Source: Plazaster borealis (lineage: Eukaryota; Echinodermata; Asteroidea; Forcipulatida; Labidiasteridae). From it: a stretch of DNA of 64,000 nucleotides. The stretch spans positions 2,108,001 to 2,172,000 of the forward strand of contig CM037472.1 of assembly GCA_021014325.1 (NCBI GenBank), read 5' to 3'. Below are positions 1 to 12,476 of this stretch, one piece after another. Position 1 is the first letter of the stretch. The number at the start of each line of letters is the position of its first letter. The notes under the pieces are model-generated. The model was not told the origin of the DNA. It was given only the letters and a program-made list of their open reading frames with translations, and searched no databases. Position numbers and translations under genes: made by a program.

Positions 1-595
1 ATTGTACTGTAATGTTTTTTTAAAAGACTGATTGAATAAATAAATAATAAAAATAAATAAATAAAAGTTACAAGGTTTGAGTCATTGATTTGTTTGGAAT
101 AAGGGAAGGTGGAATGGGTTACGAAAGAGAGAGAGAGACAATGAAGGTGGGGGGGGACGCTGCTCACCATATGGTTCTGATTCACACCGCGTCCTCCTTG
201 ATAGTTCAACTGGCCAAATCCAACCTGAAATTACAAGTCAGTAAGAAAATAATAATACAGAGTTCTTATAAAGCACACCCGATCGGCGTATTAAAGTGCT
301 CAGTATTTTTTTCCAGCAAGGTATGCGGAGCTTCGTTTTTGAAGTACATGTATGACACCTATACCTTTACATAGCACCATGTAATGGTTTACAAATACAA
401 GGTGCTGTGGCAAAATTTGCTGCCAATCAAACCAGGAACACGTTTCGCTCTTGTAAAGGGCAAGGCAGATTTTCCGTATAAACAGGCATTACTACGAGGA
501 AAATGAAAAGGAACATTTCAATGGCCAGGGATATGGAGGCAATCGCCTCTGTTAAGTATCAGGCCTGCATTTACTCTGATTTTGTGGGAAGGTTA

Positions 596-796
<201 letters not shown>

Positions 797-837
797 TCAA
801 AGATAAATATACAGTCAGTGGTCTAGTAATATTACAG

Positions 838-960
838 ATATGCTGAGCTATACTACCACCGCTGTGGGGTACTTTATCTGCCACTACACATCAAAGATAA
901 ATAGACAGTCAGTTGTCTAACAAGTAATATTACAGACGAATACGCTGAACTACATGTGTA
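838..960 (-). repeat. Partial tandem duplication of the SEL1L exon start and acceptor
   Basis: Positions 838-930 repeat 741-830 with a shift of about 94 bp. The copy includes the first 46 or so bases of the exon and the intron side of the acceptor (TAG at 884-886). A third partial copy starts near 937. The duplicated exon start runs into intron-like sequence without a donor, so it is a decoy acceptor rather than a full exon. Confidence 0.75.
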
Positions 961-1258
961 TGTATTCAGATATGGATAAAAGTTTTAAATAATTTTTAAA
1001 AATCAAATATAAAATTTTAATACAGAGAGTCCCTACAATGGGCTAGCGAGACATAAACCCAGAGGCAATCCGAACATGCTGTGCTATGCAATGAGTGGGG
1101 GATTGATTGTGCAAGATCGCTGCTGGCATCGTACGTAAATTAAACATGTGGGCGTAGCAACGTTTATGTCCCATTTAGTGCAATGGAAATGTCCCGCTAT
1201 AATAAGCAAATTTCTTTCTCCAACTACTAAGGGAAATTGGGTTTTTTAACATTCTTAT

Positions 1259-2448
1259 CAGCGTTGTCACTACGCCGGTCGGTGCCGGTCGGGCCTGCCG
1301 GCACTCGGAGATTCCCGACCGGCACTTTTCCTTGCTAACAGCTTTACCGACCGGCACTATTTCGACCGGCAATGCTGAATATTTCATTACTTTGTCATCA
1401 GAAGCCAACAATAAATTCCAGTATTTATGACAAAATACATCGCGTTTTGTTTTAATATCCATTCCTGACAGTCCCTGACAATTTCTGACAAATACTCACC
1501 ATAACTTCTCATTTTCGTGCGTCTTAATTTATTTTGTCCCGGTCTGGTTGTACCGTATCAACTACCGTGCAAATATGCAGCAATGTGCTACGTAACGTCT
1601 ACCTTATTCGCGGAACTGCAACTTTTCACGTGTAGTAGTTCCGCCCCAACTTGACAATCGCCCAACTATAGTTGGGATCGCAGTATCTCATTGCAGTGAG
1701 GTTACCGTCAGAGCTCTATGGGCGATCCCAACTATAGTTGCGGCTCCCCAACTGTATCACTCAAGGTGCTATAGTTTGGGCGATTGCCAAGTTTGGCAGT
1801 GACAGATCATTCATAGTGATTTTCCCTTTGCCTGCACGTGCAATTCCACTGGCGCTTGTGTATGATCTACTGTATTATTGTGGACAGCTGATTGTGGACA
1901 AGCCTATTAATTTGTTGTTTATACAATATAAAAGTTTTGAGTTCATCATTTGCTCGTAATCATGCCGCTATCGCAGCGAAGTATTATTAGTTTCTTTAGA
2001 ATCTTCAATAAATCGGACAAACTTGGCAGCATGGGGTAAATTTACCTACAGGTATTGAATAATAGAATAATCCTGCAAATGTACAATGAATGAACGAAGC
2101 TTGGCAGGCTCAACACGCTATCGCCGTGTTGCCTCGATCTTGTTGTCAGCTGCTTGTTGTATTTTCTGTATCTCCATGGTTCGTTCATCCATGGTTCGTT
2201 TGGCGCCTTAAGTTTTAAGGCATAAGGTAGGGGTGGTGGTGGTGCCATTTCGTTAAGTAAATATTTTGTTAAAAATTTGATAGAAATAATAGCAATTGTC
2301 ATTGTCTGCTATGATGTATTGTTTCATCAAAAGAGATGCTTACTGCAATGGCGTCCATTGCAACGCTCACTTCACATTTTTAGCGTGAATTTTATCATCT
2401 TGAAAAAAAATTCCGACCGGCACTAAATTTGGGCTAGTGACAACACTG
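1259..2448. mobile_element. Non-autonomous hAT-like DNA transposon
   Basis: The ends are inverted copies: CAGCGTTGTCACTA at 1259-1272 and the complement of CAGTGTTGTCACTA at 2435-2448 (13 of 14 match). The flanking 8 bp are identical on both sides, ATTCTTAT at 1251-1258 and 2449-2456, which is a target-site duplication of hAT length. The motif GTGCCGGTCGG and its complement recur inside both ends (about 1275-1375 and 2412-2422), like subterminal transposase-binding repeats. No transposase coding sequence is visible in the 1190 bp. The middle holds short palindromes around CCCAACTATAGTTGGG (1670-1740). Confidence 0.82.
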
Positions 2449-2773
2449 ATTCTTATATAGTTTTTTGTTGCAATTCAAGTTATTGACTAAAGTGACAGTC
2501 ATGACAGTGTGAAGCTGCTGCTGATGTAAATGACATTTATTCAGTGCATTTAGTCTCTGCCCTCGAGGGTTTCAATTTAAGACTGAAAGACTGAATGCAC
2601 TTTAATTCGCCACCCCCCGCCCCCCCCCCCCCCCCCGCAACAAGTACTACGAGGGCCTAGCACTAGTCTGGGCTCTTTAGTATTTACCCCCTTGCTAATT
2701 GCTTGCCTTTCTTTGTTTACGTTTGGATACATCGTAAATAGGCTATTAAAATTAAGGAGTAACAATAGAATGC

Positions 2774-3525
2774 ATAGCCCCAAGTGCCAATTCTCTGGAC
2801 TTCCTCCGATCCTTGGCCCTACGCCCACGTACCTCCAGGAGGTGACATTTGTTTTCGAAGAGAAACTCACGTTTTTATGACGAGATTTTTTCCCCAGTTG
2901 TCACTTATTGTAGCTCATTTGTGGACAGCACATTAATTCGAAAAAGAGCTCACTCGTTTTGGTGTAATTTATGAAGAAAATCGGCGGCGTTACCTGACAC
3001 GGTTTGACTGCCCGGCATCCGCGATTTTGCTAATGCGCTATGGTCTTGGTGCAAGACGTTTTTCGTTTACCTTTCACGCACAGCGCGGCCGACGACCCGC
3101 TCATTCAACTCGCCAATAGCGCGCGCCACGAACACCTGACTTTAGCCCACGAACCGCCCCCGCGCGCTGTTGGCGAGTTGAATGAGCGGGTCGTCGGCCG
3201 CGCTGTGCGTGAAAGGTAAACGAGAAACGTCTTGCACCAAGACCATAGCGCATTAGCAAAATCGCGGATGCCGGGCAGTCAAACCGTGTCAGGTAACGCC
3301 GCCGATTTTCTTCATAAATTACACCAAAACGAGTGAGCTCTTTTTCGAATTAATGTGCTGTCCACAAATGAGCTACAATAAGTGACAACTGGGGAAAAAA
3401 TCTCGGCATAAAAACGTGAGTTTCTTTTCGAAAACAAATGTCACCTCCTGGAGGTACGTGGGCGTAGGGCCAAGGATCGGAGGAAGTCCAGAGAATTGGC
3501 ACTATTAATGGGGCTATAGAATGCA
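2774..3525. repeat. Large near-perfect palindrome (foldback element)
   Basis: The left arm (about 2774-3125) is repeated as its reverse complement at about 3160-3525, with a spacer of roughly 35 bp centred near 3143. The inner 100 bp of each arm are GC-rich (GCGCGGCCGACGACCCGC and its complement) while the outer parts are AT-rich. Only a handful of differences are visible over about 350 bp per arm. The open frames inside it are mirror images and carry no recognisable protein. A poly-C run lies just outside the left end (about 2611-2636). I could not define a target duplication. Confidence 0.8.
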
Positions 3526-3627
3526 GGGCCACTTGTGGACTATATTTCCCTTTGCTAAACTATCCCTCTTCACCAGTGTGTTCTTATATACAGCTCTGAC
3601 TGTCTGAAGTGGCCCTGCATTCTATAG
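3514..3627. repeat. Short inverted repeat abutting the palindrome
   Basis: The 21-bp sequence at 3514-3534 (CTATAGAATGCAGGGCCACTT) has its exact complement at 3607-3627, enclosing about 72 bp. Part of the same motif (ATAGAATGCATAGCCCC) sits just left of the large palindrome at about 2765-2781. The two structures may therefore be parts of one nested foldback insertion. Confidence 0.6.
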
Positions 3628-6600
3628 TTGAGCTAAAATTAAACTTACCAGAACCACCACAACTTACAAGACAAAATCTCCGTGCTAATACTCAGCTTTT
3701 CATGATGAATTCGGTTTCTTCTGTCTCCTTTCTACATAGAGTCTTCCGCTAACTTAAATAACCAGAGTACAGCTAAGCTTACATAACAGTAACCCAGTCA
3801 GAATTAGAAAACATTGCAAAAAAAGTTTGCACTGTTTTGTTGTTTGAAATTAGACTCGACGAGTTTGGTTGTCATTAATCTTCTGCAAAACATATCAAGT
3901 AAATGACATAGGAACTGTAGGCTACTCCAGGCGCTTGTTTATATCATTTCGGGTCACAAACGGTGAAACAATTTGCTTAGTGTTTTTGGTTGTTTTCCCT
4001 CAAAAAATATTGAAATAAACACTGCCGGAAAATAAATATGCAGACAGATTTGAACTACTGCCTGATGTGACATTTAACTCTTACCTAGATAATTTAGTAC
4101 ATCTCGTTTCAATGGTCAAAATTATACGCACAGTATAAGCTAGCCAAATTATTTGGCCAATAAACTACTGCCATATATAGCAATTATATAGTCTGGTACC
4201 TCAAACAGTGCAGCCAGACTATTACGCTTTACCTATTTTTTACCTACAGAGGGCGGGCGTGTTGTTCAACATGTGTGGTTTTTGTTTTGTACGCTGCTGA
4301 GTGTGGAACAGACGTTAGAGGCATAAATGGATCACGACAAAATTAATGATTGAAGCTTATGTCCTAAATTTCAGCTGGATGTAAAACTAGTGGTCGGGGT
4401 AAGTCAAACATATCTGAGGGTGTATGGTGTGTTTATGAATGATATGCCCGAATGACAGACTTAAAGCTAGAGTAAAAACTTAAGCATGTTTAACGAAAGA
4501 CACAAAATATATTTTGTTTACAAAGTTTCAATTTAACTAAGTAAGTCTTCTCTCAGCTGAGAAGAGCTTGAGCCTGCGAACACCGCCTCTGGGCTATAAA
4601 CGTGCAGACTGACTCTCGACCGTGCCATTTCGGTCTGGATGCACAATTTGTTCGACGACAAACACAAACAATGTATCCCTTTTTTGCCGAAGAATAGTTA
4701 ATATTACAATAATTTATTGTCCGGTAATACGCACGGCATGGACAACGCGCAAGCGCGAACAGCGTACGTAACGGGCACTATGGACCAATCAAAACACACA
4801 AAAGCTTACGTCAGCATATAGGTGCAACTGCATAGCAACATTATGGACCAATCAAAACACACAAAAACTGACAACAGCTTACAGGTGTTTGGTGTAACCC
4901 ATGAGGGCTCCATTTGTATTCAAATTTGGCTGCACAACACATAGGGAATGTTGGTATTTACTTTTTTTTCATTAGAGAATGTGGTTCTTTGTATCAAATA
5001 ATTAATTTATTGTGGGGTTCCTCAATGGTTAAATTTCCACAAATCAGTCTTTAGAATTCAATTAGAGCAGACAAATTTAAATCCTGTGTGTTTGTAATTT
5101 ATTACAGGGAATTAAGTTTTGTATCCAGCTGAGTGGCTTGAGCCATCCTGGACCCTCTCATGGACACTGAGGGCTGTAAGTGTTCCTTACTCCAGCTGTG
5201 TGGACCTACATAAACCACAAAAAACCTTGTGTGGATCACTGAGTGACGGACTTAAGACAAGGCAAACTTGAATAACATTTGACTCCAAAACCAAGTAGGA
5301 ATGGGTGGACCATCATGGAAAAAGGCATCCCTATCTGTGCTGGCATCGAGGGTTAGTCACTAGTGCGACAAGTGCGGAGTTGACCATGCACTGCAAAGCC
5401 TACAAAAGGACCCTGGCAAGTAAATGAACCCTCCCTCCCACATTCCCACACCCCCGCCCCCTCAAAGTCCACCTTACTATCTACCAATGGCATAACCCCC
5501 CCCCCCCTCCTCAGAACCCTTTGCCCCTGGCCCAGATGGAATTGAAATAATTTACAAATGAATGCTTCTATAAAAAGACCGTCTTTGCCTTGCTTCTCCC
5601 AGCCCCAAAAAAGTTAAAAGTAGTTTGGTTGCGGTGTAATTTAATTGTGTTTTAACTCCAAGTCAGATTATCATATAAAAAAATAATAGCAAACAACAAG
5701 AGCACTGAAAAGGGGATTGTTCAAGAAAAATGTAAAGGCAAACTGCAGTTTTAATGGGCCAGAAGTGCCCCTAAGTGTGATTATGTGATGCAAAAATGTA
5801 CTAAATTCTCTTAGTTTTGCTTTTCGTTTTATTGGGGTTCACTGACTCATAGAACTGAGAAAGTCAAAATCAATATTATTGTCAAATTTCTCTTTGGTGG
5901 CACTTATAAACAGTCACACAAAATATACCTGTCTTCAAGGAAATGTTTTTGTAAGTTTTCATTTAAGTAATCTTTTTATATAAAATTTGTTTTCATGTGC
6001 CGCATCGGAGCCGTTTTGCTTAGCTTTACTCGTCCCTTGCACGGTCAGCCATTTGCTTGTAGAGCCTCGAATTGAGGACAGCAGTAAATAGAAGCGTTAT
6101 ATAACTCTGTATTGTCACGGTAATGTAATCACACTTTCATCCAAACAGAAACATAAATACAATACAAATGTCGTGTGACACTCCATTAAGATACACTTCT
6201 GTACAAAGCTGCTGTTTTATTGGCAGTGAATGGCAGTGGACGAATAGACAGTACTTTTGTGACATCACTCAGTCTTGAGTTTAGCCAATCTTCGTTGACA
6301 AAATGTAGGATCGGCCTTCACTACCCAAAGCCCAAAAATGTTATCATTAATAGTTGTACAAAATAATGCTTAAAAATTACCCCCCACACTGATAATCGTT
6401 TGTGCTACGTACCAAAAACAAAAATTACACATATTCTTCATAATCAATGCCACCTTAAAACGGGGTCGTGCCAACTCAGTTTAATTATGACACTAGAGGC
6501 CTCCTGGGATGTTTGTCAAAGTTTGTAAGCAAAGAAAAGTTTATTTTATATTTTGGCACTGAGGTTTCCCCCTCCACCCACAGTCAACAGGGGGAAATTA

Positions 6601-6905
6601 AAATTGCTAAGTCAAAAAAAAAAAAACTAGGTTAACCCAAAGATACTCTGGCACCATAAAACACTGTTGAAAGAAAAGTTCTTTGGTTTAATTTGGTGGA
6701 ATTGTACCAACATGACTTTTTATTTGAGAACAGTCAAGATTATTTATTACAATTAAAGTTAGGGAATTCCCAGAAAAGGTGATAACAGACACTAGGCAAT
6801 TCAATTGGTGTTTGTCTGCTCAATTCTTTTTAACGTGGACCTAAAGATGATATTTTTAATATCTGATGAATGTAAAGTGCAGTAAGTTGCAAAAATGTAG
6901 CTATA
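3628..6905. other. Intergenic/intronic stretch with no recognised gene
   Basis: I see no coding sequence, RNA gene or complete element here. It is AT-rich with C-runs near 5495. A direct repeat of about 23 bp containing ATGGACCAATCAAAACACAC occurs twice (about 4779 and 4841), once followed by TTACGTCA; these are CCAAT-box and CRE-like words. If SEL1L is intact, this could be a large intron or its upstream region. Confidence 0.4.
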
Positions 6906-6913
6906 GGCACAAC

Positions 6914-8437
6914 CAAGGGCGTCGATCGCTACTGAAAAGTGGGGTGGGGGGGACAGGCGAGCAAGTCTTTAAAAAAACTTCCGGAGGCATCGAAACTTTT
7001 TGTCTATTGTCTGTATTATAGAAACGAAAATAGGCCTAAAATACCATTCTGGACGGGGGGGGGGGGCGGAAGGGGGTATTGCGCAAGAAATTGCAATCGC
7101 GGTTTGGGTACACTCCATTTTAAAAAGAGGTGAAGACCATTAAAAAAGAAAAAGAAAACCATGTATACCGTTAAAATTTTCTCTTTAACAGCACTGAAAA
7201 CATAACAGTATATATCGTAAGAGCATTTTCATTTGTTAAGGTGGTTGTTTTTATGTAAAATGCGTAAAAATATTACCGGCAATTTTCCGTTGGTTTATTG
7301 CAGCAGCTAACGTGTATGAATGGGTTCAGGTGGGCATTTCATTCCAAAACGTCTCCCCTAAAACGGCTACAAATTTCGACAAAATGTGAAAATTCTTATC
7401 ATTCATCCTCAGATTTTTTCGCTGAACGTAATATTTAAGGATAGATCTTTCATTTCTGAAAGTTTAAGCAAAATCCCTCCGTACATCCTCTAGATATTTC
7501 ACGATTTTTAGAATGATTTTGTGAGAAAATGGTTTCTGCTATACTTGGTTTGCGTGCAAACGATCGTCCGTCAAACGGGCCAAGTTCGAACAAGGACCAT
7601 TTGTTGACTAGAGGTCAATTTTGCCTGGTACCCAACACATGTTTTTGAGCATGAGTACCATTTAATATCAGCCACTAGTTGACAAATAGTCCTTGTGCGA
7701 ACTTGGCCACGGATGTCAACGGACGTGAACATTTGCCGTAGGTAATATTAATTATGAGGCAAAGTACACATCATAAACAGATATGTAATACAGGTCGTTT
7801 ACGTTAAATGTATGTTGTTTATTAAATTATTAAATTACTGAAGCAGTTGGTACCGCAAAAAACCCATTTACGAATGTTCTCTATAGTGTTAAGATTTGGT
7901 GAATTTACAAGATTTGAAGATAATAATACCCTCTGATAAAATGGACTCGCCCAAGCTTTTCAACGGCACGCGTATAATTCAAATCTTGTACGATAGGCTA
8001 CATGTACACACATACACATAGGGAATGTGTATACCCTGTGTATGTACGTGTACTAGGCCGTGTTTTGTTGTGGAGCTTCGACCAGTCCATGCACGTCGCG
8101 AGAGTCGAATGAGATTATTTTCAACGTAGGTGGCACGTCCGTGGCGTTACCCCTTCCGCCCCCCCCCCTGATTCTGGACGTGGTCCATCAGTCTATAAAA
8201 AAATATTTAGAAAGACATTTCACCGTTTGTCCGCTATTATTTTATTTGAAGAAATCAAGAACATGATGTATATTTTTACATTTTATTCCATATTTCTAAT
8301 GAAACAGTCAATCAAAAAGTGTGTGTGTGTGTGTGTGTGCGGGGGGGGGGGACATCTGATATGCTGTCCCCCCCAGTCTAAAAAGTGGGGGGGGGGGGGG
8401 ACATGTTCCCCCCGTCCCCCACCCATCGACGCCCTTG
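6914..8437. mobile_element. Second hAT-like non-autonomous DNA transposon
   Basis: The termini are CAAGGGCGTCGATCG at 6914-6928 and the complement of CAAGGGCGTCGATG at 8424-8437. The flanking 8 bp GGCACAAC are identical at 6906-6913 and 8438-8445, a perfect target-site duplication. The element is 1524 bp with long G- or C-runs just inside both ends (about 6940-6950, 7057-7068, 8341-8350, 8388-8400) and a (GT)n tract at about 8320-8338. No transposase is visible. The termini and 8-bp duplication match the hAT superfamily, but the sequence is unrelated to the element at 1259. Confidence 0.8.
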
Positions 8438-8445
8438 GGCACAAC

Positions 8446-9841
8446 GACATTATGCTCTACCAGAATAAGGTTACCAGCCAAAACACCGTGTCACACGTGC
8501 CATCTTGTAAGCAACATTTTCTGCTTAAAAGTAGGGTCACCTTTTGGTTGTTGTCAACGTTATGCTAATTTATAGGCCAAATCATCAATAAAGATACAAT
8601 AAAGTCACATGTGAAAGTTTCAGCAGAATACGGGGTCCACTAATATTGACAAAACGGCAAAAAACTGTCGCGGTTTAAACAAAAACAAACCCCCCGACTC
8701 CATCTACGTTTGCATTCACAAAATGAACACCACGGAAAATTAATCTCGAAACATCTTTGGAGATTCAAATTTGTCTACATATTATTGTTTTTCGATTTCT
8801 AATCAACGAGGGCACTTCAGACAAAATAAATTCGAAGGACGCTTACAACCATTGCCATCTTAATAACAAAGAGGCTTTCGGATTAAAGTTACACAATTTG
8901 TTCATCATTTGACAAAGTACTACCTATGGGCAGCTCTATGAAATACGGCCTTCGTGGTCGTATTTTAACTCTTGTACAAGTAGTTCGAGTGATATGTTTA
9001 CAACTAACTAAGGACGATCTCAAGAGTTGCATGAGTATAGTTAACTGTTGCTCTATACTTGTTTTTATATTGTGCCTTCCTTTACTTTTGTTTTAGTAAT
9101 TGGGGTGTTTTTACTCTGCTTCTACTTTTGAAATTTTAATTTAAATAGCCTAATGTCGCTGCTTTTATCGCTTTGAACATTCTGTTTTGATTTATTGTTT
9201 AGAACATTTCCGTCACGATCATCAGCTGTGCTGGATAGTGGATACCCAATGTCATGAAAATAACAATATAAGTGTAAATATTTATCGATCTAGTCATACA
9301 ACTAATCACTTGTAGTCTGTGTGTGGTTTTAACCACGATGATAAGTTTATTAGCGTCGCCGATATAAAATCAAAGAAGTTGCTCAGAATTAAGAAACACG
9401 TACACAAATCTGAATGTACGTAAATTAACCAGCAGGATAGTCTCGGAATCAATATTACATTTCCCCCCTTCAAAGCCTTCCCGCAAATTCAACAGCCTAA
9501 ATGTCAGGCTATCCTGCGCCATTCCTCCAGCCATCCAGGAACGGACTCAAACAGAATGTTGCAACCTATACCTTTCAGGTCACCGGTTCAGTCATTAAAC
9601 ATTATCGAGGGCAGTCCTTGTCTTATGGGTGCACCTCACTATAAATTATCTCCCATAGCATACAGTGCAAAATGCTAAATATTCAAAAATACAAAAACAA
9701 AATACTTAGAAGCCTCACAGCTTTTTGCAGCAAAGGGAAAGTTATCAATTGACTCTTGTACTTTTATCGTCTACTCAATTTAATATTGGGGTCCCAAGGC
9801 CCGGCGAGTTATTCTCTCTCTAAATAAAAACACCCCTACAG
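8446..9841. other. Stretch with no recognised feature
   Basis: No convincing coding frame, RNA gene or bounded repeat is visible. The stretch is AT-rich and ends where a foldback-like element begins with CAGGGTCATTCCGTGTC at 9842. Confidence 0.35.
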
Positions 9842-11687
9842 CAGGGTCATTCCGTGTCAAATCAACCAATGGGGTGACGGGTCACCTCTCAGATTTGGCT
9901 GAAATTCATTTGAAATACTCATTAAGAGGTATAATGAACACATGCAACAAAATATTTTCCAACTCCAAGTCGTTTCGGAATTAAGATCCCTCAAAATGGG
10001 CGTGGCACCCCCTCCAAGTGCGCGTGATTAGCGCCATTTATTATGTTTGCGTTTTGTAATACGTTTTAGAATGCCTTTGAAATAAGATACAAAGCTGTAA
10101 ATTGGTACCTAGGGTGACTTTCACCCAAATAACTCAAAACAAGTGTATCTCATCCCCCTTTCTTTATGCAGGCTGCTGAAAACACTAAATTAATCTGCCG
10201 AAAATTTTAATTTCCCTTTTTAGACCTCCCTCGTACATTTTGAAAATCAGAAAAGCTTGATTTTGCACATATTTGTTATGTATCCTGTATATATGGCTAC
10301 CCTCAAGCAATGATAGAGCTCTTATTCATTTAATACAATTTTTGCAAGGCCCCAAAGTTGGTTCCAGTTACACCATTTGTAAATACAAGTCTAATCTACA
10401 TGTACATCTGGACTAAATTTCGTTTTGGAGACTCATCTCCTACATGGTGAGGCAACATTTTGAAATTTTGTTATTTTGCCCATTTTCGATTGTCACAGCA
10501 ATGCTTTAGTGTTTGTATGTACATCATGTACACATATATTACAAACGTGTATTGTCTCTATTGATCCCAAAGAGTAGCAATATGACAAATAAACAAATAT
10601 GTTTTGAAAATGATTTAATCTGATCTTACAAAACTGTTTTAAAGATGGGCCACACAATAGTGTCATAATGTAAAGAACATGATGTGTCATGTAATTATGC
10701 CTTGGGGGATGGGGAGAGTTTTGCACTCTGATTGGTTGAAAACTGGTCACTTGGGGGTAATTGTGATATAGACCAACTCTGCGAACTAGCGAATAGATGG
10801 CCCCTAAACAAGCATATTGTTACAGTGCACAATTCAACTTTTACAAATTACAGTATACTTGTCTAGGGCCTATTTGTACGCTTGTTCACTTCATAGAGTC
10901 GTTCTATATTGCTAGTAAAAATACCCCCGTGTGTGACCAGTCTTCGACCAATCAAAGTGCATTGTCTTCAATCTTCAAGGTACACGCATTATGATACATT
11001 ATGTGTATACATGATGACATTATTTGTGTAGCCCATCTTTAAAACACAGTTGATTCTGTTAGATCAGATTAAATCATTAATTTCCAACGATATTTGTTTT
11101 GTTATATTGCAACTCTTTAGGATCAATATGCAATACACGACGGTCGTAATAAAGCATTGCAGATGTGACAATCGAAAATGGACAAAAAATAACCCAATTT
11201 CAAAATGTTGCCTCAACATGAAGGAGATGAGTCTCCAAAACGAAATTTAGTCCAGATGTAGATTAGACTTGTATTTACATATGGTTTAAATTTAATGATG
11301 ATGGGTAACTAATGCAAAGGTCAAGAGTCACAGAGAATTTCCAGTGTTTTTTCAACATTTTGTACCTGGAACCAACTTTGGGGCCTTGCAAAAATTGTAT
11401 TAAATGAATAAAAGCTCTATCATTGCTTTGGGTAGCCACATATACCTACATAACAAACATACATGCAAAATCAAGCTTTTCTGATTTTCAATTATAATAC
11501 GTACGAGGAGAAAAAAGAGGGATGAGATACACTTGTTTTGAGGCCAAGTTTGAGTTATTTGGGTAAAAGTCACCCCAGGTACCAATTTACAGCTTTGTAT
11601 CTTATTTCAAAGGCATGCTAAAACGTAATACAAAGCGCAAAAATGTTAAATGGCGCGAATCGCGCGCACTTGGAGGGGGTGCCACGC
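9842..11687. mobile_element. Foldback element with a 1.7-kb inverted repeat, right end truncated
   Basis: The segment 10000-11687 is one long inverted repeat about an axis near 10844. GCGTGGCACCCCCTCCAAGT at the left pairs with ACTTGGAGGGGGTGCCACGC at the right. Matches continue inward through TACAAAGCTGTAAATTGGTACC, GTTTTGGAGACTCATCTCC, the CCAATCA region (about 10728 and 10948) and finally GGCCCCTAAACAAGCATA. The arms are diverged, with a deletion of about 70 bp in the left arm relative to the right near 10380. The outer 158 bp (9842-9999) have no mirror copy, because DNA of the receptor-cluster duplication starts at about 11690. No encoded protein is recognised. Confidence 0.7.
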
Positions 11688-11689
11688 AG

Positions 11690-12204
11690 TCTTATGAATC
11701 AATAACCATCAACTTGAAGGAAGTACCGGACTAGCATTTATCTCATCATTCTTCGTCTACCATGAAAGGATGAACGTACATGGGGAGGTTATCCCAATCT
11801 CAACTCCTAAGTGGTGACGGTGGTCCTCTGGCTCAGTTTTACCCCCCCCCTGTTTTGTTTAAGTCTTACCATGTTTATCCCTTCGTGGCATTCCATCCGG
11901 ATAATAGTTGTTTATAAAATTAAATGTTGTTTATTGTTTATAACCTTTTCATTATCGTGCTGTATTTCTATCGTACTTTATTTGTTGAAGTACAACTTGT
12001 GTTCGCTACAAAGGCCCACTTGCTGTACTGGGCTATTATGTGATTTTCTTTTTAGAAATTATTAATTAAGTGATTTATAAACACATTAATACCAGCATAA
12101 CCACGCCGTTACAAATGACTTAAATTGCTTCAACCGAAATGAGCAAAATGAGCGTGCACTAAATCCTAAACGACATTGTTTCTTTTTTCCACTGAGACCA
12201 AGAG
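11690..12204. repeat. Duplicated intergenic module U, copy 1
   Basis: This is the first copy of non-coding DNA that recurs through the receptor array. It is recognised by AACTTGAAGGAAGTAC, GGTGGTCCTCTGGC, CTGTACTGGGCTA, ATTAATTAAGTGATTTATA and CATAACCACGCCGTTACAAA in fixed order. Other copies are at about 13135-13640, 28055-28660, 33380-33990 and 41010-41397. In this copy the module runs straight into the exon 1 remnant of receptor A, so the intron and exon 2 expected between them have been deleted. Confidence 0.7.
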
Positions 12205-12476
12205 TGTTTGTGACATCCTACTACTTCATCGTTTTTGTACACAAACATTTTCTTGAATTGCACTAAGAAATCACTGGTATTAGACCGCAGGGACGGTACA
12301 CGGAGGAGTACGATGACAACCAGTAAGTTACCAGTGATACCAACCACGCAGATCATGCAGTAGAGAGCTAAGATGAATTTGGTGAAAGCATTGCTGTCTC
12401 CCGTCGTTGAGTCTCCAACACCCGGTGTTTCTTCAATACTTGGGACTGATGCTTCAGAGAGGTTAAGCTGCTCCAT
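12205..12476 (-). pseudogene. GPCR copy A: truncated exon 1 (pseudogene)
   Basis: A minus-strand remnant of a rhodopsin-class receptor exon 1. It starts at ATG 12474-12476 (MEQLNLSEAS) and keeps the N-terminus, TM1 with GITGNLLVV and the first residues of TM2 (NTSDFLV). It then jumps directly to the second extracellular loop (YKNDEVVGCH), so about 100 codons covering TM2, TM3 and its ERY motif, and TM4 are deleted. Just after that loop the frame enters the duplicated intergenic module, so TM5, the splice donor and exon 2 are also gone. It cannot make a receptor. The upstream flank (12477-13134) is still well conserved with copies B, C and F, so the regulatory DNA outlived the coding part. Confidence 0.85.

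Noticed and set aside
2577..3532. Mirror-image frames around the palindrome
   Set aside because: Same sequence read in both arms; no family resemblance and inverted-repeat origin.
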